From Primula veris (taxonomy: Eukaryota; Streptophyta; Magnoliopsida; Ericales; Primulaceae): a stretch of DNA of 64,000 bases. Below, piece by piece: positions 24,192 to 34,343 of this stretch. Both the position numbers and the translations under genes were made by a program. Each line of letters begins with the position of its first letter. Position 1 is the first letter of the stretch. Where the stretch lies: positions 1,118,501 through 1,182,500 of the forward strand of contig OY821750.1 in NCBI GenBank assembly GCA_963682055.1, written 5' to 3'. The notes under the pieces are model-generated. The model was not told where the DNA came from and ran no database searches. It saw nothing but the letters and a program-made list of their open reading frames with translations.

Positions 24192-24473
24192 CTACATCTT
24201 CAACAGCATAATCATAGCTGCATCATATGCCCCGTAATCGCACACGTAAACCGATGTACCTGCAACGAAGATTGAACAGTAAGTAGATTAGATTGCTGCA
24301 AACATCTGAAGATTAATACGTTTTAAATGGCTGTCTCGGATTACAGACATTCTAAAAAACTACAATTTAATGGAAAAGATCGCATACAATGATGCATCAG
24401 TACCAAAAGACACAGCAACTCCTAAAGCCAAGAAGGCACTAACAAGGAGAACAAACCCTTCTCTGTGACCGAA
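24192..24473 (-). CDS. Last two exons of a small predicted membrane protein (24404-24473, 24192-24259), 5' part absent
   Basis: On the minus strand a TTTTTCAG acceptor precedes FGHREGFVLLVSAFLALGV (hydrophobic, one probable membrane segment). The frame runs to a GTACTG donor after 24404. A GTTGCAG acceptor then opens TSVYVCDYGAYDAAM and ends KM-stop at 24192. The exons join in phase (69+1, then 2+66). I do not recognise the family. Homologous sequence continues to about 24580, where the UBL5-type flank begins, so the 5' exons are missing here and the copy may be a fragment. A second, damaged copy lies at 28325-28615. Alternatively these are coincidental frames in duplicated non-coding DNA. 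Confidence 0.4.
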
Positions 24474-24701
24474 CTGAAAAACGTCCAGAAAATATAGTAA
24501 ACATGTCCATAAAGACCATAACCGCTACTTTTCTAATTATCATTGTAAGCAAAAAATGAAGAAAGCCACATTTTATATCTAATAATAACAAAGATCATAA
24601 CTTTAATCCAAACCCATAAATCATAACTACAAAATGTTCATAAAAGTTCAAAAAAGCTCAAAAAAAGCTATTTAAAAAAGACCCAATAAACCAACCTTTT
24701 C

Positions 24702-24924
24702 TTAATTGTAATAAAGCTCGAGATTCATGCCGTCGTGGATCTCGTAGTCACTGAGGGTAATATGGTCTTTATAAACATTGTACCACTTTTGTATCCATAT
24801 TTTATCGGCTCGTGTACCGGTTTGTGCCGCTACGAGCTTCTTTAGGTCTCCGATTGTATCGTCTTCGTTGCATTTAAACGCGTACTTGCTTGTCTAGCCT
24901 ATCGTTTAACACCACCTCTATCAC
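24702..24924 (-). pseudogene. UBL5: UBL5 copy A1, pseudogene (start lost, frameshift)
   Basis: Aligns with the intact UBL5 copies over their full length, but is 223 bp instead of 222. The start codon is GTG (22-24 of 249xx) instead of ATG. One extra T after GTACGCGT shifts the frame to an immediate TAA, removing codons 17 onward. Other substitutions are few (e.g. K12-region Asp). The upstream flank 'cctaatatagtttattac' is shared with copy B2, identifying them as the closest pair. It cannot encode a full ubiquitin-like fold. Confidence 0.88.
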
Positions 24925-25159
24925 CTAATATAGTTTATTACACTAATGGTCCCCATAATTTGGCCTCTATGCATGCTTCACTACAGCTATTAAGTAAGGA
25001 GGCCAAAATAACAGCTTGTTTTTTTTATAAGCAGCAGGACAACAGCCAAATAAGCCCTAAATCAAACTTAGGAACAACAAAACCCTAAATATCACATATA
25101 ACAAAGATCATAACTTTAATACCAAATAAAGCTGATTATCTCTAATCACAACAAAGATC

Positions 25160-25644
25160 ACAGCTTTAATCCAAACCCAGAAACAATAACAACAAAACAA
25201 TCATAAAAGCTCAAAATAAGCTGCTATATAACAAATTTCATAACTATAATCCAAACCCATAAACAATAACTACTAAACAATCATAAAAGCTCAAAATAAG
25301 CTGCTATATAACAAATTTCATAACTATAATCCAAACCCGAAAACAATAACTACAAAACAATTATAAAAGCTCAAAATAAGCTGCTATATAACAAATTTCA
25401 TAACTATAATCCAAATCCGAAAACAATAACTACAAAACAATTATAAAAGCTCAAAATAAGCTGCTATATAACAAATTTCATAACTATAATCCAAACCCGA
25501 AAACAATAACTACAAAACAATTATAAAAGCTCAAAATAAGCTGCTATATAACAAATTTCATAACTATAATCCAAACCCATAAACGATAACTACTAAACAA
25601 TCATAAAAGCTCAAAATAAGTTGCTATATAACAAATTTCATAAC
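25160..25644. repeat. 80-bp tandem repeat, about six units
   Basis: The phrase CTGCTATATAACAAATTTCA recurs at 25221, 25301, 25381, 25461, 25541 and (with one change) 25621, an exact 80-bp period. Each unit also holds 'tcataactataatccaaac' and 'tcataaaagctcaaaataag'. The same unit, single or partial, lies between the other UBL5 copies (e.g. 31560-31640), so it is an amplified piece of the UBL5 intergenic spacer. The array is cut by the solo LTR at 25645. Confidence 0.95.
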
Positions 25645-26881
25645 TGTTAGGACCAGATTTCTGGTCTAAATTCTATTTGTTGTCTAATGGTTTTCACTAA
25701 ATAATCCTATATGTTTATTATGAACTAAGACAGAGTTGTTAGGTTTCAAGCAATGTTGCAACCTCAGTTACAACCTACTGAGACAGTTGTTGTTAGGTTA
25801 CAAGCAATGTTACAACCTCGGTTACAACCTATGTTGATAGGTTTCTACAACCTGCTAAGACAGCGTGGATGGTTTCAAGTAAATGTTGCAACCTCAGTTG
25901 CAACCTGCTGTTCTGCAGAATTCTGTCTAGTTCTGTAAATCTGCATAACTGTTCTTTATTGATTATTATTTGTTCTACAGTATGCAGTATATATTCTCAT
26001 ATGATCTTAAAAGGTTTAATATGCGTAAATTGAAAATATTAAAGTGTTAAGGAAAGATGTTTTCTAAAAGATATAAATAGATTAGTTTATAAGGTTATGT
26101 TTCATTTTAATATATATCTCTATTTCTTAGGATTATTCTTATCATTTGTTTCAATCTTTGTTCCTTATCAAATCAGTATGATATGTTTAAAGATTGATTG
26201 TAATATGGAGTTGAATGTTTTATATGATTATGAAAAAGATATTATCTTTAAAAGATCTTATATTTATATGTTTCCTTATTAAAGTAAAAGACTAACTTCT
26301 ATTTCCAAGCTAGTTATTAAACAGGTTTTATCCTATGAAGATTGGAGTCAATCCTATGCTGAAGAGTCTTGTGTTACATGGAAAGATTGAAGCCAATCAA
26401 AAGAGTCAAAGCAATCATAAAAGATCTTGAAGACAAGAAGATTGTTTTTACTTATATAAATAGTTGATAACCTAGCTTGTAAAAAGCGTGTGTTCTAAAT
26501 TATAAATAACTTATTTTCAAGAGAGAATACACGTGAGCTTTAAAAAGAAAACAATGGTGGGATGCCATTGATTTATAAGTGATAGTTATAGAGTATGAGC
26601 AATATAGAGATAGGCAGAAAAACCTAGAGGGAGTCTAAGTGTTTTTCGTTAAGATTTGAGTCCTATATTGTAAGCTTTTTATAATATCATAATATGGGTA
26701 AGTGCCCCGGAGACGTAGCCTAGTTAGGTGAACTCCGTTGTTAAATGTGCGTGTGAATTATTTCAAGTACATTTAATTTTACACAGTTCTGTCCATTAAT
26801 ACACTTGGTTCCAACTGTGGTTGCAACCTCACTTGGAATCTCATTGCAAAACTGCATCTAGAACAGCGGATAGGAATTTCA
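25645..26881. mobile_element. Solo LTR (about 1.24 kb) inserted in the 80-bp repeat array
   Basis: Starts TGTTAGGACC and ends GGAATTTCA. The interrupted repeat unit 'ttcataac|tataatcc' continues on the right as 'acaactataatcc', giving a 5-bp target duplication ATAAC/ACAAC with one mismatch. It contains 'gtgccccggagacgtagcc', a phrase common in Ty1/copia LTR R/U5 regions, and several 'gttgcaacct' repeats (25755-25915, 26820-26830). No internal domain remains. The class is inferred as copia. Confidence 0.75.
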
Positions 26882-26970
26882 ACAACTATAATCCAAACCC
26901 ATAAACAATAACTACTAAACGATCATAAAAGCTTTAAAAAAAGCTCAAAAAAAGGTACTGACATTTTAGT

Positions 26971-27192
26971 TTAATCGTAAAAAAGCTCAAAATTCATGCC
27001 GTCGTGGATCTCGTAGTCACTGAGGGTAATATGGTCTTTATAAACGGTATACCACTTTTCTATCCTTATTTTATCGGCTCCTCTACCGGTCTGTGCCGCT
27101 ACGAGCTTCTTCAAGTCTCCGATCGTATCGGTTACTTTGCATTTTAGGCTTATTTTCTTGCCTAGCCTGTCGTTTAACACCACCTCTATCAT
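26971..27192 (-). CDS. UBL5: UBL5 (HUB1-like) copy A2, divergent
   Basis: 73 aa, the family length. UBL5/Hub1 is a ubiquitin-like modifier without a C-terminal diglycine that binds spliceosomal proteins non-covalently. The ATG and stop are intact. It is the most diverged open copy: residues 14-21 read ISLKCKVT instead of [10 protein letters not shown] replaces T-R near 37-38, and the C-terminus is FELFYD instead of LELYYN, losing one of the paired tyrosines. Asp22, which in yeast Hub1 contacts HIND motifs, is kept. Its upstream region shares a TAGGGTTT telo-box (about 27239-27246) with copy B4, so it kept the ancestral promoter. Expression is unknown. Confidence 0.85.
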   Translation of the reverse strand: MIEVVLNDRLGKKISLKCKVTDTIGDLKKLVAAQTGRGADKIRIEKWYTVYKDHITLSDYEIHDGMNFELFYD

Positions 27193-27340
27193 TTTTTTTC
27201 CTTTTTTTTTTTATTTTAGAGAGAGAATAAAACCATAAAACCCTAGCTTTGAATATATTTGGTGATGGATTGGAGATCAGAAGAGAATAAGCCAACTTAT
27301 TCTATGGTTTATTACACTAATTGTGTTTATAGTTTATTGA

Positions 27341-27489
27341 TTTTGTGTAATGCTTGTGGGGTCCGTCATAAATCGGGCCGCATTTTTCCTGAAATATCGG
27401 CCCGCTGCTAGTCTGACTTTTGTGGACTCTTTGCACTCGAATTCTCATAGGAAAGTACTCGAGATGGGGACTAAATGTGAGGTGAACTA
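27341..27489 (+). pseudogene. Truncated GATA copy (3' 150 bp) at the duplication junction
   Basis: Matches the GATA exon 2 from the second zinc-finger Cys pair (TGTAATGCTTGTGG) to the stop codon and beyond, at about 95% by eye. One inserted base (CCTGAAATATCGG for CCTGAATATAGG) shifts the frame. It begins abruptly at about 27341 after sequence matching the flank of UBL5 copy B4 (near 32690), so this point is the duplication breakpoint. There is no promoter or first finger half, so it is non-functional. Confidence 0.9.
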
Positions 27490-28324
27490 ATACTCAACAC
27501 TATATGAGTCACTACATCGTGAAGCATGCGTTTAGCGTTTTAATTTCATCGTTTTGCAGACGGAGTAATGGTTTAGTGATATATATAGTTAAAACTAGTT
27601 GGGTCGTTTAAACAATGTGGTGGTTTCTATTGGTGTCATTTCATTATTTTAGTAAATTTGTTTTTTTTTACGCAATTACAACTATCGCAATGATCAACAT
27701 GTAAGTTAAAATATGAAATTTACCAGAATGAGATAATTCAGGCTATGATACATAATAGCATCCTGTTTGTTCCGTACGTGATTTGTTAAAATAGAAGAGA
27801 ATTAAGATCTTAGTAGTGGTGAAATACACAGATTCACGCCAAAGTTCTAAAAAAGCGATGTTAGTTGGAAATTAGGCTATAGGCAGAGCTTAAGCGCATG
27901 TGACCATGTGTAATTAGGCGGTGATACTGCAACATTAGGCACAATTAGGCAGTAATTAGGAGACTTGCAACCTATTTTAGCTTAAAGATCCATTTTTAGA
28001 ACATTGATTCACATCGAGATAGTTGTTTAGACTAATTTCTCATAGGACCGAATTTACTATACCAGACTGCAAATTACAATCTACCTACGAGAACACAAAA
28101 AACCCTTGGAGCTAATCAATCTTCAAACATTTTCAAAATGCTATATCAAAACACTGGACATATGGAAAGCTCATTAAGTTGAGGAATCCATAACATAGAT
28201 AGAATATTTATGGTTTTGTACACAAGCCGATTGAGATTTGTTTAAACCATGAACTGAAGTCACATTTATTTAACACACCAGTAGTAAACTTAAATTGCAC
28301 AAGGTAGCGGTCAACGTGCTACAA

Positions 28325-28615
28325 CTACATCTTCAGTAGCATAACCATAGCTGCATCACATTCCCCGTAATCGCACACGCATACCGATGTACCTGTAAAG
28401 TTCATTGAACAATAAGTGGATCAAATTGCTGCAAATATTTGGAGATTAATTCGTTTCAAATGGCTGTCTTGGATAGCGGCATTTTACAAAATTGTTAACT
28501 TTTATGGAAAATATCGCATACATTAGTACCAAAAGACAAAACTCCTAACCCCAAGAAGGCACTAAACAAGGAGAACAGACCTTCTATTTAACTGAACTGT
28601 TTGAGACAAAAGTTT
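28325..28615 (-). pseudogene. Second copy of the small membrane-protein exons, damaged
   Basis: The last exon (28325-28392) keeps its acceptor, frame and stop (TSVCVCDYGECDAAMVMLLKM). The preceding exon has TAA just before EGLFSLFSAFLGLG, one codon deleted, and about 50 bp inserted upstream of it. The differences between copies A and B in the last exon are as often amino-acid-changing as silent, so there is no sign of constraint. Confidence 0.45.
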
Positions 28616-28760
28616 TGAGTTTCTTGCTTGGACATGGTTAATCTTAAAAGGAAAAAAAAACTGAACTGAAAAACGTCGGGAAAAGATAGTAAACATGTCC
28701 ATAAACGATACTCTTAAACTATCCTTGTCAGCAAAAAAGGAAGAAAATCCCCACATTTAA

Positions 28761-30440
28761 CTGAAGCATTAACAAAGAACTTCTGTATTGTATCAGACTA
28801 TCCATAGATTAACCAACCTCCGATTAATATAATACAAAGTAACTTTACCTAATATGTAATGAATATCTATAATACCCCACAGATTAATTTAAGGGGAAGA
28901 AGGAACTCAATGGTATCCATAGCACCTTATATACCTCAGGCAAGGTTGAATTTCGTATGCCTCACCTGTGTACAGGATTTGGTAGCGAAGTATAAACATA
29001 GTTTTGTTATTACTATTATCCAACAAAAACAAAAGAATCGCTGCTCTCATAAACATAAAGTCTTTCTCTATCTCTCGAAAAGAGAGAGCTCCTGGTTCCG
29101 CAACAACTTCCATCTTCCCAATTTCGCATATTTTCTTCAATCGAAAAGACTCTTCAAAACATTCAATGTTTTGTCGTCTAAGCTAAGGATTTGGTCCAGC
29201 TACACAGAAATCCAGTTCAAATGCATAGAAAACAGAAACCTTACCCTATTAAGCTTCATTTTGTAACTTGGCTAGTGAAAGAAACTAAAGCTATACACTA
29301 TTATACTTGAGGAAAATGGACCCCCATAACAGTTCTCTTTCTCCATCACTACTGAAGAAATACAAGAGAATGTTCAATTTCAGCAAAATTTACCCCCAAA
29401 AGTGGGAAAAGTTTCCCACTGTTTTGACCCAAATCTAATCGGTTTATATCTTCTACTTTTTATATTAGCTTTCAAGGATTAACGTAAGGAGGAAAAGTAT
29501 ATTTTAATAATTAATACTTATATAGGAGACATACAAAGTATAACGGTTATGTGATGCATCAATATATTTTAATAATTAATACTTATATAGGAGACATACA
29601 AAGTACAACCGTTGTGTGATGCATCAATATATCCGTCATTACCCTCTTATAAAGCTATACAATCTTATATTTTTTTATAGAAGATAGTTGCTCCATTGAG
29701 AATGCCCTGATACGGCAAACATAATACTCCAACATTATAAAAAACTCAGTCAAGCATAATAGAAGTTTGACATCAAACATTAAGAAACAAAAAACTGAAC
29801 AGACGGTTCTCAACAACACAATTACAAGCGACTGAACAGGATAAAGGTATAAGATAAAGATATTTGGGATCAGTATATGTTCTGTAGTCCAATTCTCCGA
29901 GGTTACCAACTAACTATTACTACATACCCTTGATACTTTCATAACCCCATAAAGGCAAGAGACCAGCCCAATTTAATACTCCATGAATTAGATACCAATA
30001 TCATTTTTTTACAAGCAGCAGGACAACAGCAAAACAAGCCCTAAACCAAACTTAGGAACAACAAAACCCTAAATAACACACATACCAAAGATCATAACTT
30101 TAATCCAAACCCAGATATAAAACTAGAAAACAGTCATAAAAGCTCAAAATAAGCTGAAAAAAGTCTATTAAAAAAAGACACAATTAACCTGATTAACTAA
30201 CTACATCAAAGCTCGTAGCTTTAATGAAAACCCATGAATCATAACTACAAAACAATCATAAAAGCTCAAAATAAGCTGGAAAAAATCTATTAAAAAAAGA
30301 CCCAATAACTAACCTTTATTATAAAGTTGATTAAATCTAATTTTAACAAAGATCATAACTTTATTCCAAACCCATAAACAATAACTACAAAACAATCATA
30401 AAAGCTCAAAAAAAAGCCCCAAAAAATGCTACTAACCTTT
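28761..30440. other. Spacer between the duplicated block and UBL5 B1
   Basis: No counterpart in the left block. The minus frame at 28907-29140 (starting MKKICEIGK) ends near a plausible donor and might be a 5' exon of the small membrane gene, but I cannot connect it. From 30010 on it is UBL5 spacer sequence ('agcaggacaacagc', 'tcataactttaatcc'). Confidence 0.35.
29497..29633. repeat. Tandem duplication of about 64 bp
   Basis: The segment from 'tattttaataattaatac' to 'gtgatgcatcaatat' occurs twice in succession with four or five differences. Confidence 0.9.
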
Positions 30441-30444
30441 TAGT

Positions 30445-30666
30445 TTAATTGTAGTAAAGCTCGAGACCCATGCCGTCGTGGATCTCGTAGTCACTGAGGG
30501 TAATATGGTCTTTATAAACATTATACCACTTTTGTATCCTTATTTTATCGGCCCTCGTAACAGTCTGAGCCGCTACGAGCTTTTTAAGGTCTCTGATCGT
30601 ATCGTCTTCGTTGCATTTTACGCGTACTTTCTTGCCTAGCCCATCGTTCAACACCACCTCTATCAT
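30445..30666 (-). CDS. UBL5: UBL5 (HUB1-like) copy B1
   Basis: 73 aa with ATG start and stop intact; ends GLELYYN as expected. It differs from the canonical plant protein by R9G and G25R (DTIRDLKK), changes shared only with copy B3, and has V rather than G at residue 36-37 (QTVTRAD). Asp22 is kept. The flanks match B3 over more than 500 bp, so the B1-B2 pair was copied as a unit to give B3-B4. Upstream it carries 'ctagtttattacactaatgg' rather than the telo-box promoter of B4 and A2, so its expression is uncertain. Confidence 0.85.
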   Translation of the reverse strand: MIEVVLNDGLGKKVRVKCNEDDTIRDLKKLVAAQTVTRADKIRIQKWYNVYKDHITLSDYEIHDGMGLELYYN

Positions 30667-31039
30667 CTAATCTAGTTTATTACACTAATGGTCCCTATAG
30701 TTTGGCCAAGGTGTCATTTTGCATCATCTATTAAGCAAAGAAGCTGAAGACCTAATAACCCTAATCAATAAAACAACTAATTAGCCTAATTAAATAAAGA
30801 CCCAAATAACCTACTTAATATCTAAACATAACAAAGTTACAAAGATCATAACTTCAATCCAAACCCATACACATTAACTACAAAAAAATCATAAAAGCTC
30901 AAAAAAATCTATAAAAAGCTACAAAACACATAAATCATAACTTTAATCCAAACCCATAAATCATAACTTTAAAACAATCATAAAAGCTCAAAAAAGCTAC
31001 TGCAAAAAACCCAATAAAGTAATAAACTAACCTTTTTGT

Positions 31040-31261
31040 TTAATTGTAATAGAGTTCGAGATCCATGCTGTCGTGGATCTCGTAGTCACGAAGGGTAATA
31101 TGGTCTTTATAAACATTATACCACTTATGTATCCTTATTTTATCGGCCCGGGTACTGGTCTGAGCAACTACGAGCTTTTTTAAATCTCCGATCATATTGT
31201 CTTCATTGCACTTTACGCGTACTTTCTTTCCTAGCCTGTCGTTTAACGCCACCTCTATCAC
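31040..31261 (-). pseudogene. UBL5: UBL5 copy B2, start codon GTG and D22N
   Basis: The frame is open for 73 codons, but the first codon is GTG (31259-31261) and no in-frame ATG precedes residue 23, where a Met replaces Thr. Changes include V5A, D22N, T23M, A32V and G65S ([12 protein letters not shown]). Asp22 is the residue that contacts HIND motifs in yeast Hub1, so binding would probably be impaired even if it were translated. It shares its upstream flank with pseudogene A1. It is best called a pseudogene unless GTG initiation is shown. Confidence 0.75.
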
Positions 31262-31690
31262 CTAATATAGTTTATTACTCTAATGGTCCCTATAGTTTGG
31301 CCAAACCTATACTTGGCCTCTATTGCATGCTTCCCTGCAGCTTTTAAGTAAATAAACTGGAGGCCAAATAAACAGCTTATTTTTTTTATAAACAACAGAA
31401 GTACAACCAAACAAGCCCTAAATCAAACTTAGGAACAACAAAACCCTAAATATCACATATAACAAAGATCATAACTTTAATACCATATAAAGCTGATTAT
31501 CTCTAATCACAACAAAGATCATAGCTTTAATCCAAACCCCAAAACAATAACTACAAAACAATCATAAAAGCTCAAAATAAGCTGCTATATAACAAATTTC
31601 ATAACTATAGTTCAAACCCGAAAACAATAACTACTAAACAATCATAAAAGCTTTAAAAAAAAGCCCAAAAAAAGCTACAAACCTTTTAGT

Positions 31691-31912
31691 TTAATTGTAG
31701 TAAAGCTCGAGACCCATGCCGTCGTGGATCTCGTAGTCACTGAGGGTAATATGGTCTTTATAAACATTATACCACTTTTGTATCCTTATTTTATCAGCCC
31801 TCGTACTGGTCTGAGCCGCCACGAGCTTTTTAAGGTCTCTGATCGTATCGTTTTTGTTGCATTTTACGCGTACTTTCTTGCCTAGCCCATCGTTCAACAC
31901 CACCTCTATCAT
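31691..31912 (-). CDS. UBL5: UBL5 (HUB1-like) copy B3
   Basis: 73 aa, intact ATG and stop. It shares R9G and G25R with B1; in addition residues 20-21 read K-N (CNKNDTIRD). Asp22 and the terminal YYN are kept. It lies 1,246 bp from B1 with matching flanks, consistent with a recent tandem duplication. It lacks the telo-box promoter region. Confidence 0.85.
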   Translation of the reverse strand: MIEVVLNDGLGKKVRVKCNKNDTIRDLKKLVAAQTSTRADKIRIQKWYNVYKDHITLSDYEIHDGMGLELYYN

Positions 31913-32275
31913 CTAATCTAGTTTATTACACTAATGGTCCCTATAGTTTGGCCAAGGTGTCATTTTGCATCATCTATTAAGCAAAGAAGCTGAAGACCTA
32001 ATAACCCTAATCAGTAAAACATCTAATTAGCCTAATTAAATAAAGACCCAAATAACCTACTTAATATCTAAACATAACAAAGTTACAAAGATCATAACTT
32101 TAATCCAAACCCATACCCAATAACTATAAAACAATCATAAAAGCTCAAAAAAAGCTACAAAACCCATAAACCATAACTTTAATCCAAACCCATAAATCAT
32201 AACTTTAAAACAATCATAAAAGCTACAAAAAACTACTACAAAAAACCCAATAAAGTAATAAACTAACCTTTTTGT

Positions 32276-32497
32276 TTAATTGTAATAGAGTTCGAGACCC
32301 ATGCCGTCGTGGATCTCATAGTCACTGAGGGTAATATGGTCTTTATAAACATTATACCATTTTTGTATCCTTATTTTATCGGCTCGTGTACCTGTCTGCG
32401 CCGCTACGAGCTTCTTCAAGTCTCCGATCGTATCGTCTTCGTTGCATTTTACGCGTACTTTCTTGCCTAGCCTGTCGTTTAACACCACCTCTATCAT
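32276..32497 (-). CDS. UBL5: UBL5 (HUB1) copy B4, most canonical; likely parental gene
   Basis: A 73-aa single-exon ubiquitin-like protein, closest of the set to the plant consensus ([43 protein letters not shown]). It keeps Arg9, Asp22, Gly25 and the C-terminal double Tyr. As Hub1/UBL5 it should act in the nucleus, supporting pre-mRNA splicing by non-covalent binding to HIND-type motifs. Upstream (about 32538-32556 on the plus strand) is an AAACCCTA telo-box and a pyrimidine/purine tract near the start, typical of housekeeping promoters. It is the outermost member of the array and probably the source of the amplification. Confidence 0.93.
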   Translation of the reverse strand: MIEVVLNDRLGKKVRVKCNEDDTIGDLKKLVAAQTGTRADKIRIQKWYNVYKDHITLSDYEIHDGMGLELYYN

Positions 32498-32700
32498 CTT
32501 TTTTCCTTCTTTTTTTTTTCTTTAGAAAGAGAATAAAAGTATAAAACCCTAGCTTTGAATATTTGTGATGGGTTGGAGATAAGAAGAGAATATATATGTA
32601 TATGTATATATATATTGTGTATTTAATAAGTCAACTTATTTTATGGTTTTATTACACTAATGGTGTTTATAGTTTATTGATTTTGTCAACATGTTACTTA
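32498..32700 (-). promoter_or_regulatory. UBL5 B4 promoter with telo-box
   Basis: Reading from the gene outwards: a GAAAAAA-rich leader, then TAGGGTTTTATAC (telo-box plus TATA-like run) about 50 bases upstream, then a short AT microsatellite (32590-32617). The same block lies upstream of copy A2 (27193-27340) and is absent from A1, B1, B2 and B3. Confidence 0.6.
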
Positions 32701-34314
32701 TGTCAATTTTACCTAACCCCGACCGGATGGTTTTTGGTTATTTAGGTAGCGATTTTAACGGTTCTATCGTCATTTACGGGTCGGATCGGGTCTATGGAAT
32801 TTTATTGTGACATTTTTGACAACCCTACTTACTTACAAAAGTCAATAGGAAAAAAGCATCTAAAATTACTTCTAAGTGGCTTGTAAATATACCAACATAT
32901 ATTATTTGAAAATTTCTAATTTTATTAGTTTTCGTTTTTAAAAAGCTAAAAAATAGAAAATTCTTAGATTTTTAAAAGATAATAAAAGAGTTATTGCCAA
33001 AAAGATACTTATACCACTCACACGTGGATCGTTGCATGTAATGTTTACCTATATATAATCGTGACACGTAAGCCAAGTCTAGGTTTTTACGCCTATTTTA
33101 TTTTTTGAGTATAAATTAAATACGATTTTTTTACTCCTAAAAGTTATTTGTATTGCAAGCTTTCATATCTGAGGTTTTTATAATGTTAAAATACAATTAA
33201 ACATATGTTATCATTCGCTTTTATTTATGTTATTTTTTCTCTGTCTTTCTCTATATAAGTATATATCTATATATTCTTAAGAGGTTTCGAACCCTCAAAC
33301 GTGTATATGCTAATGACATATTTAGGGTGTGTATCATTACCAATCGGACTGAAATGGTTGATGTGAAATAAAGCGCTATTTACAATATGTATATATTTAT
33401 ATATCGTATGATAAGAGTACTAGAATTTTTTAGGATTAAATATATATTTTTTCGATGCCTTTTCCGACCTCAACACCTAAGCGAATCAGATGTGTTTGGT
33501 TACTATATGGTCGGCCCTGTTTGCTAATCACTAACGTTAACAAAGCTATGCATTAACTAAATCTTGAATTATTCAACGGATGGGCTTACATTTTCTTGCG
33601 TCTAGTAACAAACGGAGTGACAATCATTAAAAAATCGACTACAAATATGCTCCATATAGTATGATAAATAAAAATATACTGATAGAGATCATGAATTATT
33701 GTGTAAATGTAATACAGGGTAGTTGAATCCCAAAATATATATATATGTATAGTCAAATATATAGATTATTATATGTAGTTTATTTGAGTTAAGAATTATT
33801 CCGCAACATACATGTATATGACCTCAAGACGATATTTCTATAAACTCGATATACCATCGGTTGAAAATTTGCCAGGATCGCTCATTGTTCGCAATGATTT
33901 CGAAACCATGTTCGCGTTACGAACAAGTACATCACTTATTCAGTATAATTCAGTATTCTAAAAAGCAAAAACTTTCCTAAACCCTTTTTCCAATAGCTAT
34001 GCTAAAAGCGTAAACTTTGAACGACTTACAAACCGGAAAATCAAACCTTTTTAACTCTTTTTAAGCTATGAACGGATCTCAAGAATCGACCTTTTTTTTT
34101 ACTATGAAGCTAACTTTTTTTAAAACAAAGGGTTAAATATAAAAAACAAAACTGAAAAACCAAATAAGTTATTTTACAAAATTTTGGATTTGTACAATAA
34201 ATTCGGTACATTAATGTTTTTGTTTTTATTATTTATTTTATGTTCCTCACCTTCTCCGCCAACATAGTTGTTATATATTTATATTTTATTTATATTTCTC
34301 TGAATAAATTGCAG
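32701..34314. other. Gene-free AT-rich stretch
   Basis: No coding frame over 60 codons and no clear repeat. It would be the place for the missing 5' exon(s) of the phosphohexomutase gene, but none could be recognised. Confidence 0.45.
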
Positions 34315-34343
34315 TAGAAGAAATAGCTTTGTCAAAATGGCAG
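34315..34343 (+). other. Candidate 29-nt internal exon of the phosphohexomutase
   Basis: TTGCAG precedes and GTGAAC follows this 29-nt segment. It ends in phase with the first certain exon at 36703. It can be read as RRNSFVKMA continuing into AAPSPST, or its ATG (34337) may be the start codon. If it is internal, an unseen upstream exon would supply the transit peptide. Confidence 0.4.

Larger units (their letters stand above)
27341..28760. repeat. Segmental duplication, copy of 22897-24580
   Basis: The order GATA 3' end, flank, 'attgattcacatcgagatag', membrane-protein exons and 'agtaaacatgtccataaa' is the same in both blocks, with indels. The left block ends in UBL5 A1/A2 and the right block in UBL5 B1-B4. 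The sequence just left of the junction (27300-27340) equals the sequence just right of UBL5 B4 (32640-32690), as expected for a direct tandem duplication of a GATA-end-to-UBL5 unit. Confidence 0.88.
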
